Shown: one piece after another, positions 9,102-17,157 of the stretch
Layout: each line of letters starts with the position of its first letter
Position numbering within the stretch: the first letter of the stretch is position 1
NCBI GenBank assembly: GCA_001773135.1
Contig: MEVX01000015.1
Coordinates: 64,179-98,365, forward strand
Direction: 5' to 3'
DNA: 34,187 nucleotides
From: a candidate division WWE3 bacterium RIFOXYB1_FULL_43_24
GTDB lineage: Bacteria; Patescibacteriota; WWE3; UBA101185; UBA10185
Program-made: the position numbers and the translations under genes
Notes under the pieces: generated by a model
The model's input: the letters and a program-made list of their open reading frames with translations, nothing else
Database searches by the model: none
What the model was told of the DNA's origin: nothing

Positions 9102-9365
9102 TTCGTTAGTCGCGGAGGATTCCGCCGCCTGATTTGCCATCTCGATTTCGACTTTTCTTATTATATCCTCCAGCTCTGCAGGTATGTCGTTGTATAGTTC
9201 TTTTTCCTTGTTAATACTCTCATCCTGAGCTGACAACACTTCTGCATTTTCCTCTATTTTTGTGTTAAAACTTGACATAGTAACCGCAAATACCGGTATG
9301 AGAAGTAGTAAAGAGAGAACTGAAAAAAGCCCGGCGTTAATAAATAATTTATTTATGAACTTCAT
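9084..9365 (-). CDS. hypothetical single-pass membrane protein
   Basis: Not recognised. The 93-residue product has a basic N-terminus, one hydrophobic segment at about residues 8-30 (a membrane anchor or signal peptide without an obvious lipobox), and a strongly acidic, Glu/Asn/Ser-rich tail of about 60 residues likely to be helical and outside the membrane. It starts 2 nt after the stop of the upstream minus-strand membrane protein, so the pair forms a two-gene unit sandwiched between convergent and divergent plus-strand glycan genes. The two may form one membrane complex, but nothing in the sequence proves it. Confidence 0.6.
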   Translation of the reverse strand: MKFINKLFINAGLFSVLSLLLLIPVFAVTMSSFNTKIEENAEVLSAQDESINKEKELYNDIPAELEDIIRKVEIEMANQAAESSATNELEIGN

Positions 9366-9367
9366 AA

Positions 9368-9925
9368 TTAGTTTGTATTTACCTCCAAAAATGTGACGTT
9401 AGGATCCAAACCGTCATCCTTAGATGTTTTAACTTCGTTTTCAATATCGGTTATAAGTAGAATCGAGGAAATTACTGCAATTGCTAGAGTAATGTAGAAA
9501 ACAAAAGAATATATGAAAGAATATAACGCTAACGCACCGGTGAGTATTGTCATTAAATAGGCATACGAAATCCAAATTGCCCCCTTGGTGTAAAGATCCA
9601 GAGAACTTTGAACCATCCCGTGCATTCTTAGTGAGAAGAGCGTAGCGGTCAGTTTTGGAGTGATGTGGGTGTCATGAAATACGTGAGCTTTAAGAAGAAA
9701 GAAAGCGAGACTTATCGCGAGTACCGCAGTTATTATCAACATCGAATAGGAATTTATCTGAACGTACTGTTCCTTTCCTTCGAAGATAAAGCCTTTTCTT
9801 GTCAATTCGAAGGGTATTTCAAAATACATGGCAAGCAAAGCCATTGATACTATTCTCGTTGAAACTAGCACCACTGCGGGAACTATGGCTTGGTCGATAA
9901 GTTTAATAAGCAGTTTAGAGAACAT
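9368..9925 (-). CDS. hypothetical polytopic membrane protein
   Basis: Not recognised. The product has about 185 residues and four predicted membrane helices, with a short motif FHDTHITP between helices 2 and 3 and a charged C-terminal tail. I chose the ATG at 9923-9925 (MFSKLLIKL); the open frame runs on to an ATG at 10015, but that would overlap the divergent Wzy-like gene, and the added residues look like antisense translation. No Shine-Dalgarno site is visible. It is divergent from the Wzy-like gene with a 55-bp shared upstream region and is followed by the 93-residue gene. A role in the envelope is only suggested by location. Confidence 0.65.
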   Translation of the reverse strand: MFSKLLIKLIDQAIVPAVVLVSTRIVSMALLAMYFEIPFELTRKGFIFEGKEQYVQINSYSMLIITAVLAISLAFFLLKAHVFHDTHITPKLTATLFSLRMHGMVQSSLDLYTKGAIWISYAYLMTILTGALALYSFIYSFVFYITLAIAVISSILLITDIENEVKTSKDDGLDPNVTFLEVNTN

Positions 9926-9965
9926 ATTTTTTTCGCCGGCCGGAGAAAGATTTGGACAGGCTTGA

Positions 9966-9971
9966 TATGAT
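9966..9971 (+). promoter_or_regulatory. candidate -10 box for the Wzy-like gene
   Basis: TATGAT ends 9 nt before the ATG at 9981 in the short divergent intergenic region, and no Shine-Dalgarno site is present. The upstream TTGGACA-like sequence (9952-9958) is too close to serve as a standard -35. This fits the recurring leaderless arrangement in the window. Confidence 0.4.
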
Positions 9972-9980
9972 ATTACTACT

Positions 9981-11267
9981 ATGCATTTTGTCCCGTCAAT
10001 AAAAGAGTTCCTCACCCGGCCTTATTTGTTCATCTATTCGTTCCTGATTTTTGTTCTGCCTTTTGTTTTTTCCCGTGAAACTAACGAGTTATACGAGTTT
10101 CCCAAAATCACATTTTTCTATACGGTCTGCACTATTGCAGCAGCCTTATTTCTATCAGACCTGATTTTAAAACCACGGAAAACATCCCGGGTTCCTACGG
10201 CTATTGTTTTGTTTCTTGTTTCAGCAGGTATTTCCACACTACTATCTTTTCATATCAACACGTCGTTGTTCGGTTACTACTCGAGATTTGCCGATTCTTT
10301 TATCTTTTATATAGCTCTCGCTATTTTTTACTATATAGCGGTAAATGTGTTTTCTGCGGGTGACTTCAAAAAACTTTTAAAAGTCGCACAAATTGGTTCT
10401 GTATTCCTTTTTATATTCGCGCTTAGCCAATATTTTGAACCGTTCAATTTTTTATGGGGAGGGCGGTTGCAGGATAGGGTGTTTTCGACCTTAGGGCAAC
10501 CCAATTGGTATGCGCAATACATTCTCATTCTGTTAGGAATCAGTCTCTATGAATTCCTTTTCCGTAACGGGAAGATTTATTTTATATTTTATGTTGTTCA
10601 GTTCTTTTCTCTTTGGTTAACCTTTTCGATGTCAGGTTTGGCAGGATTTTTAGTTCTAGTTATTTTCTACATAGTTAGGTTTTTGTTAAAAGAAAAAGTT
10701 GAGGACAGGCCCGGACTGTACTTAAGATTAGTTGCGGTAACAGCCATCACATTAATCATCCCTTTAGCATTTCCCGGAATATTTAGAGAGAGACTTAACG
10801 ACGTGCTGATAGATGCTGAAAAAGTTGTTGGCAGTTTTACAATAGTCCACGCACAAACCGGAACGCAGGAAAATCTTGTTTCCGACCCCGGATATATAAG
10901 ATCAGGTTTATGGAGTGGTACGTTAGCAATGATTGTTTCGAGCCCCAAGGTATTTCTATTTGGTACAGGACCGGAGACGTTCCCTTATTACTTTCAAAAG
11001 TTCAGACCAGCAAGTTTAAATTATTCTTCCGAGTGGAATTATGTTTTTAATAAGCCGCATAATTATTATTTAGAAACATGGGCGGAGCAGGGGTTAATCG
11101 GTGTTTTTTCGTCCTTATACTTATTGTATTTTTTGTTTAGCCGGACTGACACAAGATACAAGGGAGGTGTTCTGGCATTTGCTGTTACGAATATTTTCGG
11201 GTGGCCGACAGTCGCTCCGGCAGTTCTGCTGTGGTTAATATTAGCTACGGTTAAAAAGAAACTATGA
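9981..11267 (+). CDS. O-antigen ligase/Wzy-like polymerase
   Basis: Polytopic membrane protein of the Wzy_C/O-antigen ligase superfamily (428 residues, about ten membrane helices). These enzymes transfer or polymerise lipid-linked glycans on the outer face of the membrane. Typical landmarks are GQPNWYAQYILI in a mid-protein helix, a large extracytoplasmic loop, and the signature loop GTGPETFPYYFQKF...HNYYLETWAEQGLIG, in which the HNYYLE histidine is the conserved catalytic-loop element. The gene is divergent from two unknown membrane genes and overlaps the TPR gene by ATGA. Ligase, polymerase or glycoprotein-specific oligosaccharyltransferase cannot be separated from sequence alone. Confidence 0.85.
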   Translation: MHFVPSIKEFLTRPYLFIYSFLIFVLPFVFSRETNELYEFPKITFFYTVCTIAAALFLSDLILKPRKTSRVPTAIVLFLVSAGISTLLSFHINTSLFGYYSRFADSFIFYIALAIFYYIAVNVFSAGDFKKLLKVAQIGSVFLFIFALSQYFEPFNFLWGGRLQDRVFSTLGQPNWYAQYILILLGISLYEFLFRNGKIYFIFYVVQFFSLWLTFSMSGLAGFLVLVIFYIVRFLLKEKVEDRPGLYLRLVAVTAITLIIPLAFPGIFRERLNDVLIDAEKVVGSFTIVHAQTGTQENLVSDPGYIRSGLWSGTLAMIVSSPKVFLFGTGPETFPYYFQKFRPASLNYSSEWNYVFNKPHNYYLETWAEQGLIGVFSSLYLLYFLFSRTDTRYKGGVLAFAVTNIFGWPTVAPAVLLWLILATVKKKL

Positions 11268-11863
11268 AGTTTATAAAAATATTATTGGTGCTAATAGTTT
11301 GGTCCCTGGCTGTACGTGTAGTTTGTTCTGTTAATAGCATTTATTCGGCGGACAAATTTTCTGTGCAGGCAACGGAATTTTTGAAAGAGAGAGAACCCGA
11401 AAGAGCGCTTATTCTGATTAACAAATCCATAGAGATTAATCCCTTGGAACCTTCTTACTATAGAACCCGAGCTTTAGTGTACTTAACAGCTGGGATATTA
11501 GAAGAAAATGGGGAGAATCTGTCTGATTATAAATCTCACGCTTACGTAGATTTACAAAAGTCACTTGAAGTTAATAGAGACAGCCTCGTGACAGAAAGAA
11601 ATGTTGTCCCGGTTTATTATTTTCTGGCCAACGGTAATCCCTTTAGCGTTCCCGGTGCAGAAAACCACGACGCCAAGTTTATTGGGGAGACGGAGGAATT
11701 TTATCAAATGCTTAAGTCCCGTTACTCGCAGGACGCCGGAGTTATTTCTTTAGTTGCGGAGTATGAAAGAAAGCTAGGTTTAACCGAAGAGTATGAAAAA
11801 AGTAAGGAAATGATCAGAGTATTGCGTCCCGATCTGTTGGATTGGTATAGCTCATTCAACTAG
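11264..11863 (+). CDS. membrane-anchored TPR protein
   Basis: A 199-residue protein with an N-terminal hydrophobic anchor (about residues 4-24) followed by helical repeats; the segment FLKEREPERALILINKSIE plus INPLEPSYYRTRALVYL fits a tetratricopeptide pair. It is translationally coupled (ATGA) to the Wzy-like gene. Wzy/ligase proteins often carry or partner with TPR domains, so this is likely the separated scaffold partner of the glycan polymerase. It would face the outside if the anchor is a signal-anchor. The last 12 bp overlap the convergent PEGA gene. No catalytic motif is seen. Confidence 0.7.
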   Translation: MKFIKILLVLIVWSLAVRVVCSVNSIYSADKFSVQATEFLKEREPERALILINKSIEINPLEPSYYRTRALVYLTAGILEENGENLSDYKSHAYVDLQKSLEVNRDSLVTERNVVPVYYFLANGNPFSVPGAENHDAKFIGETEEFYQMLKSRYSQDAGVISLVAEYERKLGLTEEYEKSKEMIRVLRPDLLDWYSSFN

Positions 11864-13030
11864 CTCTACGTAATCTGCCGATACCCACCCCTCCGAAGTA
11901 TCAGAGATTTTTATTTTTATCCAGCCGGTTTGTTCCTCGAGTACTCGGTATGTTCCTCCGGTGTCTACGCGTGTTATCTCTGTTCCGTTCAAACTCGGTT
12001 CGTTTCTCACTCTCAGCCAGCCTGTGGGCGTAGTTTTAATCTTCGCTTGCTTACCGAGTGTTACGGTTCCCAGGAGAGTTTCGAGAGTTTGTTTGGCCTC
12101 CTTAGAAAGTCCCTGTCCATCAACTGTCCTTCCCAAATAACCGATTTTGCTCTCTGCTTTTACAGACGCCAACTCTTCTTTTGTGGTGATAACTATCCCT
12201 TCGGCATTGAAGAGATCCCCCTTATAAGAAAGGAATAGTTCGAAGAAAGGCTCTTTGTTCTCTCCGGTTCCCTCAATATTCAAACCCCGTGTTTTATTCC
12301 AGTAAACGACCGCTTTAGCCCATTCTTGGGGGTTTGTAGTGACGACATTGTTGTCCGATGACAAGTCATATAGATTTTTCGATCCTTCAAAGGAAGAGAT
12401 TTTTTGAGGGACGGGAACGGGAAAGAGCTTAAAAGTTGCATTTAACGTGTAGCCTTTGTTTACGGTGATTCTTGATGTTTGAACAGCGAAACCCGCAATG
12501 GCTATTTTTAACTCGTAATCACCGTCGCTTATGTTGTTAGAAAGAAAAGGTGTTGTTCCTACCTCGGAGTTATCGATATAGACCTTAGCTCCCGACGGCT
12601 CGCTTATCACCCTAAGAACATTGCTTGACGTGTCTTTTTCAAACCAAAACTCTTTACCTGAGCTAAATGTATCTGAAATCCCAAGATCTCTCTCAATCCC
12701 GACGTAATGTATATTACCCTGTTCGCTCGGGAGAAAGTTCAGGGAAGTTTGATACTGCCTTTCCCCGTTCTTTATTGTAATTTTGTTAACCCCGGAAGCT
12801 ATGTTGTCGGAAGTATACGGAGTTTTACTTACAAATTTATCGTTTATGTAAACTTCAGCAGATTCTCCGGAAACCTCAACTTTTATCCCGGATTTTGATC
12901 TAAGTTTATCGGCATTTGTGATGATATAGCCACCGAAATAGACTATAAGTCCCACACCTACAATACCGATTATATAGAGAGCTGCGTTGGGTAGTGATTT
13001 TTCCTTGTTGGCAATAGTAGATATTGACAT
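11852..13030 (-). CDS. anchored PEGA-PEGA-SH3 surface protein
   Basis: A 392-residue predicted extracytoplasmic protein. A membrane anchor (ALYIIGIVGVGLIVYFGGYI) occupies about residues 16-35. Next come two PEGA-type beta domains (AEVYINDKFVSKTPY and, more canonically, EPSGAKVYIDNSEVGTTPF), a mixed region, and a C-terminal bacterial SH3 domain with TGWLRVRNEPSLNGTEI and GWVSADYVELVE. PEGA and SH3b domains commonly bind surface polymers such as peptidoglycan or S-layer, so a cell-wall-binding role is likely. I chose the second ATG (13030) because a GATAAT box at 13045-13050 would leave the first ATG (13042) upstream of the transcription start. It is divergent from tRNA-Cys. Confidence 0.8.
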   Translation of the reverse strand: MSISTIANKEKSLPNAALYIIGIVGVGLIVYFGGYIITNADKLRSKSGIKVEVSGESAEVYINDKFVSKTPYTSDNIASGVNKITIKNGERQYQTSLNFLPSEQGNIHYVGIERDLGISDTFSSGKEFWFEKDTSSNVLRVISEPSGAKVYIDNSEVGTTPFLSNNISDGDYELKIAIAGFAVQTSRITVNKGYTLNATFKLFPVPVPQKISSFEGSKNLYDLSSDNNVVTTNPQEWAKAVVYWNKTRGLNIEGTGENKEPFFELFLSYKGDLFNAEGIVITTKEELASVKAESKIGYLGRTVDGQGLSKEAKQTLETLLGTVTLGKQAKIKTTPTGWLRVRNEPSLNGTEITRVDTGGTYRVLEEQTGWIKIKISDTSEGWVSADYVELVE

Positions 13031-13044
13031 GGAACAATACATAA

Positions 13045-13050
13045 ATTATC
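13045..13050 (-). promoter_or_regulatory. candidate -10 box for the PEGA-SH3 gene
   Basis: On the minus strand TGATAAT precedes the ATG at 13030 by 14 nt, with a start point expected about 8 nt before that ATG. It lies back to back with the tRNA-Cys promoter region. No convincing -35 is visible. Confidence 0.35.
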
Positions 13051-13060
13051 ACGGCAATGG

Positions 13061-13066
13061 TAAAAT
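13061..13066 (+). promoter_or_regulatory. candidate -10 box for tRNA-Cys
   Basis: TAAAAT lies 8 nt upstream of the first tRNA base, a standard distance for transcription of a nearly mature 5' end. The -35 region is poor. Confidence 0.35.
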
Positions 13067-13074
13067 GGCAACAT

Positions 13075-13148
13075 GGCCTGGTAGCCAAGTGGCAAGGCAA
13101 GGGTCTGCAAAACCCCCACCGCGGGTTCGATTCCCGCCCAGGCCTCCA
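13075..13148 (+). tRNA. tRNA-Cys (GCA anticodon)
   Basis: A complete 74-nt cloverleaf with encoded CCA. The acceptor stem is GGCCTGG paired with CCAGGCC, the D stem GCC/GGC, the anticodon loop CTGCAAA with anticodon GCA, and the T arm GCGGG-TTCGATT-CCCGC. The discriminator base is U73, the cysteine identity element. The outermost base pair of the anticodon stem looks like an A-C mismatch. The gene lies upstream of alaS, which begins 60 nt later. Confidence 0.96.
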
Positions 13149-13192
13149 GGAATTTCGGCAGGTCTCGGGGATCTGACAGGAAGTATCGTCAC

Positions 13193-13198
13193 GATAAT
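13193..13198 (+). promoter_or_regulatory. candidate -10 box for a leaderless alaS mRNA
   Basis: GATAAT ends 10 nt before the alaS ATG at 13209, with no Shine-Dalgarno site in between. A CTGACA-like hexamer at 13173-13178 is only 14 bp away, shorter than a standard spacer. alaS could also be read through from tRNA-Cys. Confidence 0.4.
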
Positions 13199-13208
13199 CA
13201 GTGTACTT

Positions 13209-15047
13209 ATGACGTCGAAAGAAATATTACAAAAATACATAAACTTTTATACGGACCGTGGGCACAAACAAATCCCCAACGTTTCACTTATTCCGGAAGG
13301 AGACTCTACATTACTTTTCGTAAACTCCGGCATGTTTCCTTTAGTCCCTTATCTTTCCGGAGAACAACACCCCTTAGGTAAAAGATTGGTAAATGTACAA
13401 CGTTCATTACGTTTTGAGGATATAGAAGAAGTTGGAACGACAATAAGACATACGATAGCTTTTCATATGATAGGGAACTGGTCGCTCGGTGATTATTTCA
13501 AAGAAGAACAGTTGCCGTGGGCATACGAATTTTTCATTGAGGTTTTAGGACTGGCTCCGGAAAAACTTTTCGCAACTGTTTTTGAGGGGGACGCCGATGC
13601 TTCGAGAGATGACGAATCCATAGCTATTCTGAAAGAAGTTTTCAAAAAATACGGCATTGAGGCAAAGGAAGGTGAAAGAATCTTTTTATGCGGTAAAAAG
13701 GACAATTGGTGGCAGCGCGGAGATGCCGTAGGTGAACTCGGAGGCCCCGACAGCGAAGTTTTTTATTATCTCGGAGAAGGCACGGGAGTAGGAAAATCAC
13801 CGGCTGATAATCCTGATGATTTTTTAGAAATCGGAAATTCCGTGTTCATGCAATACAAAAAGACCGAAAAAGGCTGGGAACCCCTTTCACAAAAGAACGT
13901 AGATTTCGGAGGAGGTCTGGAAAGACTTGCCGTAGTTTCTCAAAACAAACGCGATATTTTCGAAACAGACAATTTCTGGCCAATCGTGGAAAAAGTAGAG
14001 GAATTATCGGGAAAACCATATTCTTCCGACGACAGAACCAAAAGAGCGATGAGGATTATTTCCGACCACATGAGAGCTTCGTGCCTACTTGGGATGGACG
14101 GTGTTCAACCCGAGAACAAAGATCAGGGGTATGTTTTGAGAAGGCTGTTAAGAAGGACGGTTAGATCGGGAAAAATTTTGGGGATTGAAAAAGAACTTAC
14201 CTTTTCTTTGGTGGATCCCGTCGTAACTGCTGTCGGATGGCTTTACCCCCAACTATCAGAGAAGAAAGAACAGCTTAAAAAAATATTTACGGAAGAGGAA
14301 GAGAAGTTCAGGAAGACTTTAACAAAAGGTAATGCAATTTTGGAAAAAGCATTACTTAAAATCGGACAGGACGAACTAAAAAAGAAAACACTACGGGAGT
14401 GGGCACAGATGTCTTTCGACCTGTTCCAGTCCGTGGGGTACCCCGAAGAAATTTTCGTGGATGATCTCGAGGACAAGGGAATACTTCTGGATCACAAGGA
14501 TTTTCACAAAGAGTTTTTGGCCGTATTTGACCTTCACCAGCAAAAGTCACGTGCGGGAGCAGAAAATAAATTCAAAGGCGGTTTGGCTGACCATAGCGAA
14601 GCAGTTATTAAATACCACACAACAACCCATTTGCTACAGGCAGCGCTCAGAAAGGTGCTGGGGGACCACGTGGGGCAATTAGGGAGCAACCTGACGGCCG
14701 AGAGATTGAGGTTTGATTTTTCTCATCACGGGAAAAAAATGACCGAGGAGGAAGTGGCTGAGGTCCAATCCATTGTGAACTCGAGGATAAAAGAAGCATT
14801 GCCGGTGGGTTTTATCGTGATGCCAAAGGAAGAGGCCGAAAAGTCGGGCGCCCTTTACATGAAAAATGAGACCTATCCTGAAGAAGTAAAAGTGTATTAT
14901 GTGGGGAACGACTTTTCTAACGCGGTTAGCAAAGAGCTTTGCGGAGGCCCGCACGTGGCTAACACCGGGGAACTGGGGGAATTCGAGATATACAAGCAGG
15001 AAAGCATAGGAGAAGGCAAACTTCGTATCTACGGCCGTTTGAAGTAA
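13209..15047 (+). CDS. alaS: alanyl-tRNA synthetase, minimal form
   Basis: Class II synthetase that charges tRNA-Ala and clears mischarged Ser/Gly. The catalytic core is normal (LLFVNSGMFPLVPYLSG, RSLRFEDIEEVG, FHMIGNWSLGDYF, GGGLERLAVV) and the tRNA-recognition helices follow (RRLLRRTVRSG). The editing site has both zinc-type elements, HTTTH and CGGPH. At 612 residues it is far shorter than the usual 850-900. The beta-barrel part before the HTTTH motif (normally bearing a FYAExGGQ sequence) is absent, and the protein stops just after the editing domain with no C-Ala/oligomerisation domain. The frame is open from 12987 but runs through tRNA-Cys, so I take the ATG at 13209 (MTSKEILQKYI). Confidence 0.95.
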   Translation: MTSKEILQKYINFYTDRGHKQIPNVSLIPEGDSTLLFVNSGMFPLVPYLSGEQHPLGKRLVNVQRSLRFEDIEEVGTTIRHTIAFHMIGNWSLGDYFKEEQLPWAYEFFIEVLGLAPEKLFATVFEGDADASRDDESIAILKEVFKKYGIEAKEGERIFLCGKKDNWWQRGDAVGELGGPDSEVFYYLGEGTGVGKSPADNPDDFLEIGNSVFMQYKKTEKGWEPLSQKNVDFGGGLERLAVVSQNKRDIFETDNFWPIVEKVEELSGKPYSSDDRTKRAMRIISDHMRASCLLGMDGVQPENKDQGYVLRRLLRRTVRSGKILGIEKELTFSLVDPVVTAVGWLYPQLSEKKEQLKKIFTEEEEKFRKTLTKGNAILEKALLKIGQDELKKKTLREWAQMSFDLFQSVGYPEEIFVDDLEDKGILLDHKDFHKEFLAVFDLHQQKSRAGAENKFKGGLADHSEAVIKYHTTTHLLQAALRKVLGDHVGQLGSNLTAERLRFDFSHHGKKMTEEEVAEVQSIVNSRIKEALPVGFIVMPKEEAEKSGALYMKNETYPEEVKVYYVGNDFSNAVSKELCGGPHVANTGELGEFEIYKQESIGEGKLRIYGRLK

Positions 15048-15051
15048 AGAG

Positions 15052-15081
15052 TTGACACTCTCCAAGCCCAAGTGCTATAAA
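15052..15081 (+). promoter_or_regulatory. groESL promoter overlapped by a CIRCE-like element
   Basis: TTGACA (15052-15057) and TATAAA (15076-15081) are separated by 18 bp, a strong sigma-70-type promoter. The same bases form a CIRCE-like dyad: TTGACACTC, exactly 9 nt, then AAGTGCTAT (15052-15078). Each half matches 7 of 9 positions of the HrcA operator TTAGCACTC-N9-GAGTGCTAA. This suggests HrcA-type heat-shock repression; no hrcA gene is in the window. Confidence 0.7.
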
Positions 15082-15132
15082 TTGATACGTCACAAATCTA
15101 AGTAGTAATTTTTTATTGTAACGGAGGACTGT

Positions 15133-15435
15133 ATGGCTTCAGTAGCTAAAATTAAACCACTTTTTGATTATTTATTGGTAGAGCCCACACAAAAGGACAC
15201 TACGCTTCCGTCAGGTATTGTTATTCCTGACACCGCAAAAGAGAAACCCCTGGAAGGTAGAGTTGTAGCTGTAGGTTCGGGTAAAAGAGACGATTCAGGT
15301 AATAGGATTCCCATGGAAATAAAAGCGGGAGATACAGTTATGTTTAAAAAATGGGGCGGAACGGATATTAAATTAGACGGAAAAGACATGCTTCTCATTA
15401 AACAGGAAGATATTTTGGCTATAGTTGAGGGTTAA
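15133..15435 (+). CDS. groES: co-chaperonin GroES
   Basis: The heptameric 10-kDa lid of the GroEL folding chamber. The 100-residue protein has the conserved N-terminal IKPLFDYLLVEP strand, the mobile loop region KDTTLPSGIVIPDTAKEKP that contacts GroEL, GRVVAVGSG, and the C-terminal LLIKQEDILAIVEG. A strong Shine-Dalgarno site (GGAGG at 15123-15127) lies just ahead of the ATG, in contrast to most genes here. It begins the groES-groEL operon behind a CIRCE-like promoter. Confidence 0.98.
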   Translation: MASVAKIKPLFDYLLVEPTQKDTTLPSGIVIPDTAKEKPLEGRVVAVGSGKRDDSGNRIPMEIKAGDTVMFKKWGGTDIKLDGKDMLLIKQEDILAIVEG

Positions 15436-15447
15436 AGGAGGAAATAT

Positions 15448-17088
15448 ATGGCAATAAAAAACATAATTTATGGTGACGCGGCTAGAATGAAACTTAAGGC
15501 TGGTGTCGACAAGTTGGCAAAGGCTGTTGCAACAACGCTCGGACCTAAAGGGGGCAACGTGGCTTTGGATAAAGGCTGGGGAACGCCCGCAGTCGTGCAT
15601 GACGGCGTTACAGTAGCAAAAGAGATCGAGCTGGAAGACAAGTTCGAAAATATGGGAGCCCAGATTGTAAAAGAAGCTGCTTCTAAGACTAATGACGTAG
15701 CCGGAGACGGAACTACAACAGCAACGGTGCTGGCCCAGGCAATAGTTGAAGCAGGGTTGAGAAACATCTCGGCCGGAGCAAACGCGATGATGGTAAAAAG
15801 AGGCCTGGAAAAGTCGGTTGATGCGGTAGTTGAAGAGATTAAAAGCATGTCCAAGAAGATTTCCAGTAAAGAAGAAAGGATTCAGGTTGCCACCATTTCC
15901 GCACAAAGTGAAGAAATCGGAAAAATAATAGCCGATGCGATGGAAAAAGTCGGAGAACAGGGCGTTATTACCGTCGACGAGTCGAAAGGTTTTGACATTG
16001 AGCTCGAATACAAAGAGGGAATGCAGTTCGACAAAGGTTATTCCTCACCCTATTTTGTTACCAATCCGGAAAAAATGGAATCAGTAGTTGAGGAGCCGTA
16101 CGTATTGGTCACAGATTCCAAGATCTCAAGTATGCAGGATCTTCTGCCGATGCTTGAAAGTTTTGTCAAGGTCTCAAAAAATTTGGTAATAATTGCTGAA
16201 GAAGTTGAGGGGGAAGCATTGGCAACTTTAGTGGTAAACAAGTTGCGCGGTGTTTTAAATGTACTGGCAGTCAAAGCTCCGGGATTTGGTGATAGAAGAA
16301 AAGCTATGATGGAGGATATCGCTATACTCACCGGTGCAAGTTTTTTAAGCCAGGAAACAGGTAGAAAGCTTGATTCTGTAACGATAGATGATCTGGGAAG
16401 AGCAGACAGAGTAATCGCAGACAAAGATAATACCACTATTGTCGGCGGAAAAGGCGACTCAAAAGAACTTCAGGAAAGGCTCAAGCAAATTAGGACACAA
16501 ATAGAACAAGGTACCTCCGATTACGATAAAGACAAGATGAAAGAAAGACTTGCAAAGTTGGGTGGTGGTGTTGCAGTGATAAAAGTCGGAGCAGCCACTG
16601 AGGCTGAATTAAAAGAGTTGAAGCTAAGGGTCGAAGACGCTGTCAATGCTACAAAAGCAGCCGTTGAAGAAGGTATAGTACCTGGGGGCGGAATCACTTT
16701 CCTTAACGTCAGAAAAGCAATCGATAATTTGGAACTTCAGGGAGATGAAAACACCGGATCCAAAATTCTTTACGAGAGTTTGGAAAAACCGGCGCGTTTG
16801 TTAATTAGAAACACAGGTGCCGACGACGGAAAGATATTGGCCGAAATTGAAAGAAGAATGGTTGAAGAGAAGAACACAAATATCGGCTACAACGTTGTAA
16901 AAATGTCATTTGTTGATATGGTGCTGGACGGCATTATAGATCCTGCCAAAGTTGCCCGAAGCGCTCTACAAAATGCCGTATCTGCCGCTACAATGATACT
17001 CACGACCGAATGTTTGGTTGCCGAAGCTCCAAAGAAAGACGAACCAAAGCTCGGTAACCCGGGAATGGGTATGGAAGATATGATGTAA
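15448..17088 (+). CDS. groL: chaperonin GroEL
   Basis: 60-kDa chaperonin forming the double-ring ATP-dependent folding chamber with GroES. The 546-residue length is standard. Hallmarks include [17 protein letters not shown], the ATPase motif [30 protein letters not shown] in the apical domain, [14 protein letters not shown], and a short C-terminal Gly/Met tail ending GMGMEDMM. It starts 12 nt after groES behind the Shine-Dalgarno sequence AAGGAGG, and is followed by a strong terminator. Confidence 0.99.
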   Translation: MAIKNIIYGDAARMKLKAGVDKLAKAVATTLGPKGGNVALDKGWGTPAVVHDGVTVAKEIELEDKFENMGAQIVKEAASKTNDVAGDGTTTATVLAQAIVEAGLRNISAGANAMMVKRGLEKSVDAVVEEIKSMSKKISSKEERIQVATISAQSEEIGKIIADAMEKVGEQGVITVDESKGFDIELEYKEGMQFDKGYSSPYFVTNPEKMESVVEEPYVLVTDSKISSMQDLLPMLESFVKVSKNLVIIAEEVEGEALATLVVNKLRGVLNVLAVKAPGFGDRRKAMMEDIAILTGASFLSQETGRKLDSVTIDDLGRADRVIADKDNTTIVGGKGDSKELQERLKQIRTQIEQGTSDYDKDKMKERLAKLGGGVAVIKVGAATEAELKELKLRVEDAVNATKAAVEEGIVPGGGITFLNVRKAIDNLELQGDENTGSKILYESLEKPARLLIRNTGADDGKILAEIERRMVEEKNTNIGYNVVKMSFVDMVLDGIIDPAKVARSALQNAVSAATMILTTECLVAEAPKKDEPKLGNPGMGMEDMM

Positions 17089-17121
17089 GTTTCTTGTTAA
17101 CTTGAAAGAGAAAATTAAATT

Positions 17122-17151
17122 GAGGGCGCCGAAAGGCGCCCTCTCGTTTTT
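17122..17151 (+). terminator. rho-independent terminator of groESL
   Basis: A perfect 9-bp GC-rich stem (GAGGGCGCC with GGCGCCCTC) closed by a GAAA tetraloop is followed by TCG and a run of T. It ends 7 bp before the stop of the convergent minus-strand nucleotidyltransferase; the minus-strand side has no clean T run, so it mainly serves groEL. Confidence 0.92.
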
Positions 17152-17157
17152 AATAGG

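Noticed and set aside
9926-10015. N-terminal extension of the four-helix membrane protein
   Set aside because: It would overlap the divergent Wzy-like gene by 35 bp, and the added residues do not look like a membrane protein start.
12987-13208. N-terminal extension of AlaRS in the open frame
   Set aside because: The extension is translated straight through the tRNA-Cys gene; the family start matches the ATG at 13209.
15373-15906. 177-residue ORF antisense to groES/groEL
   Set aside because: It is fully antisense to strongly conserved chaperonin sequence, with Cys/His-rich composition typical of shadow frames.
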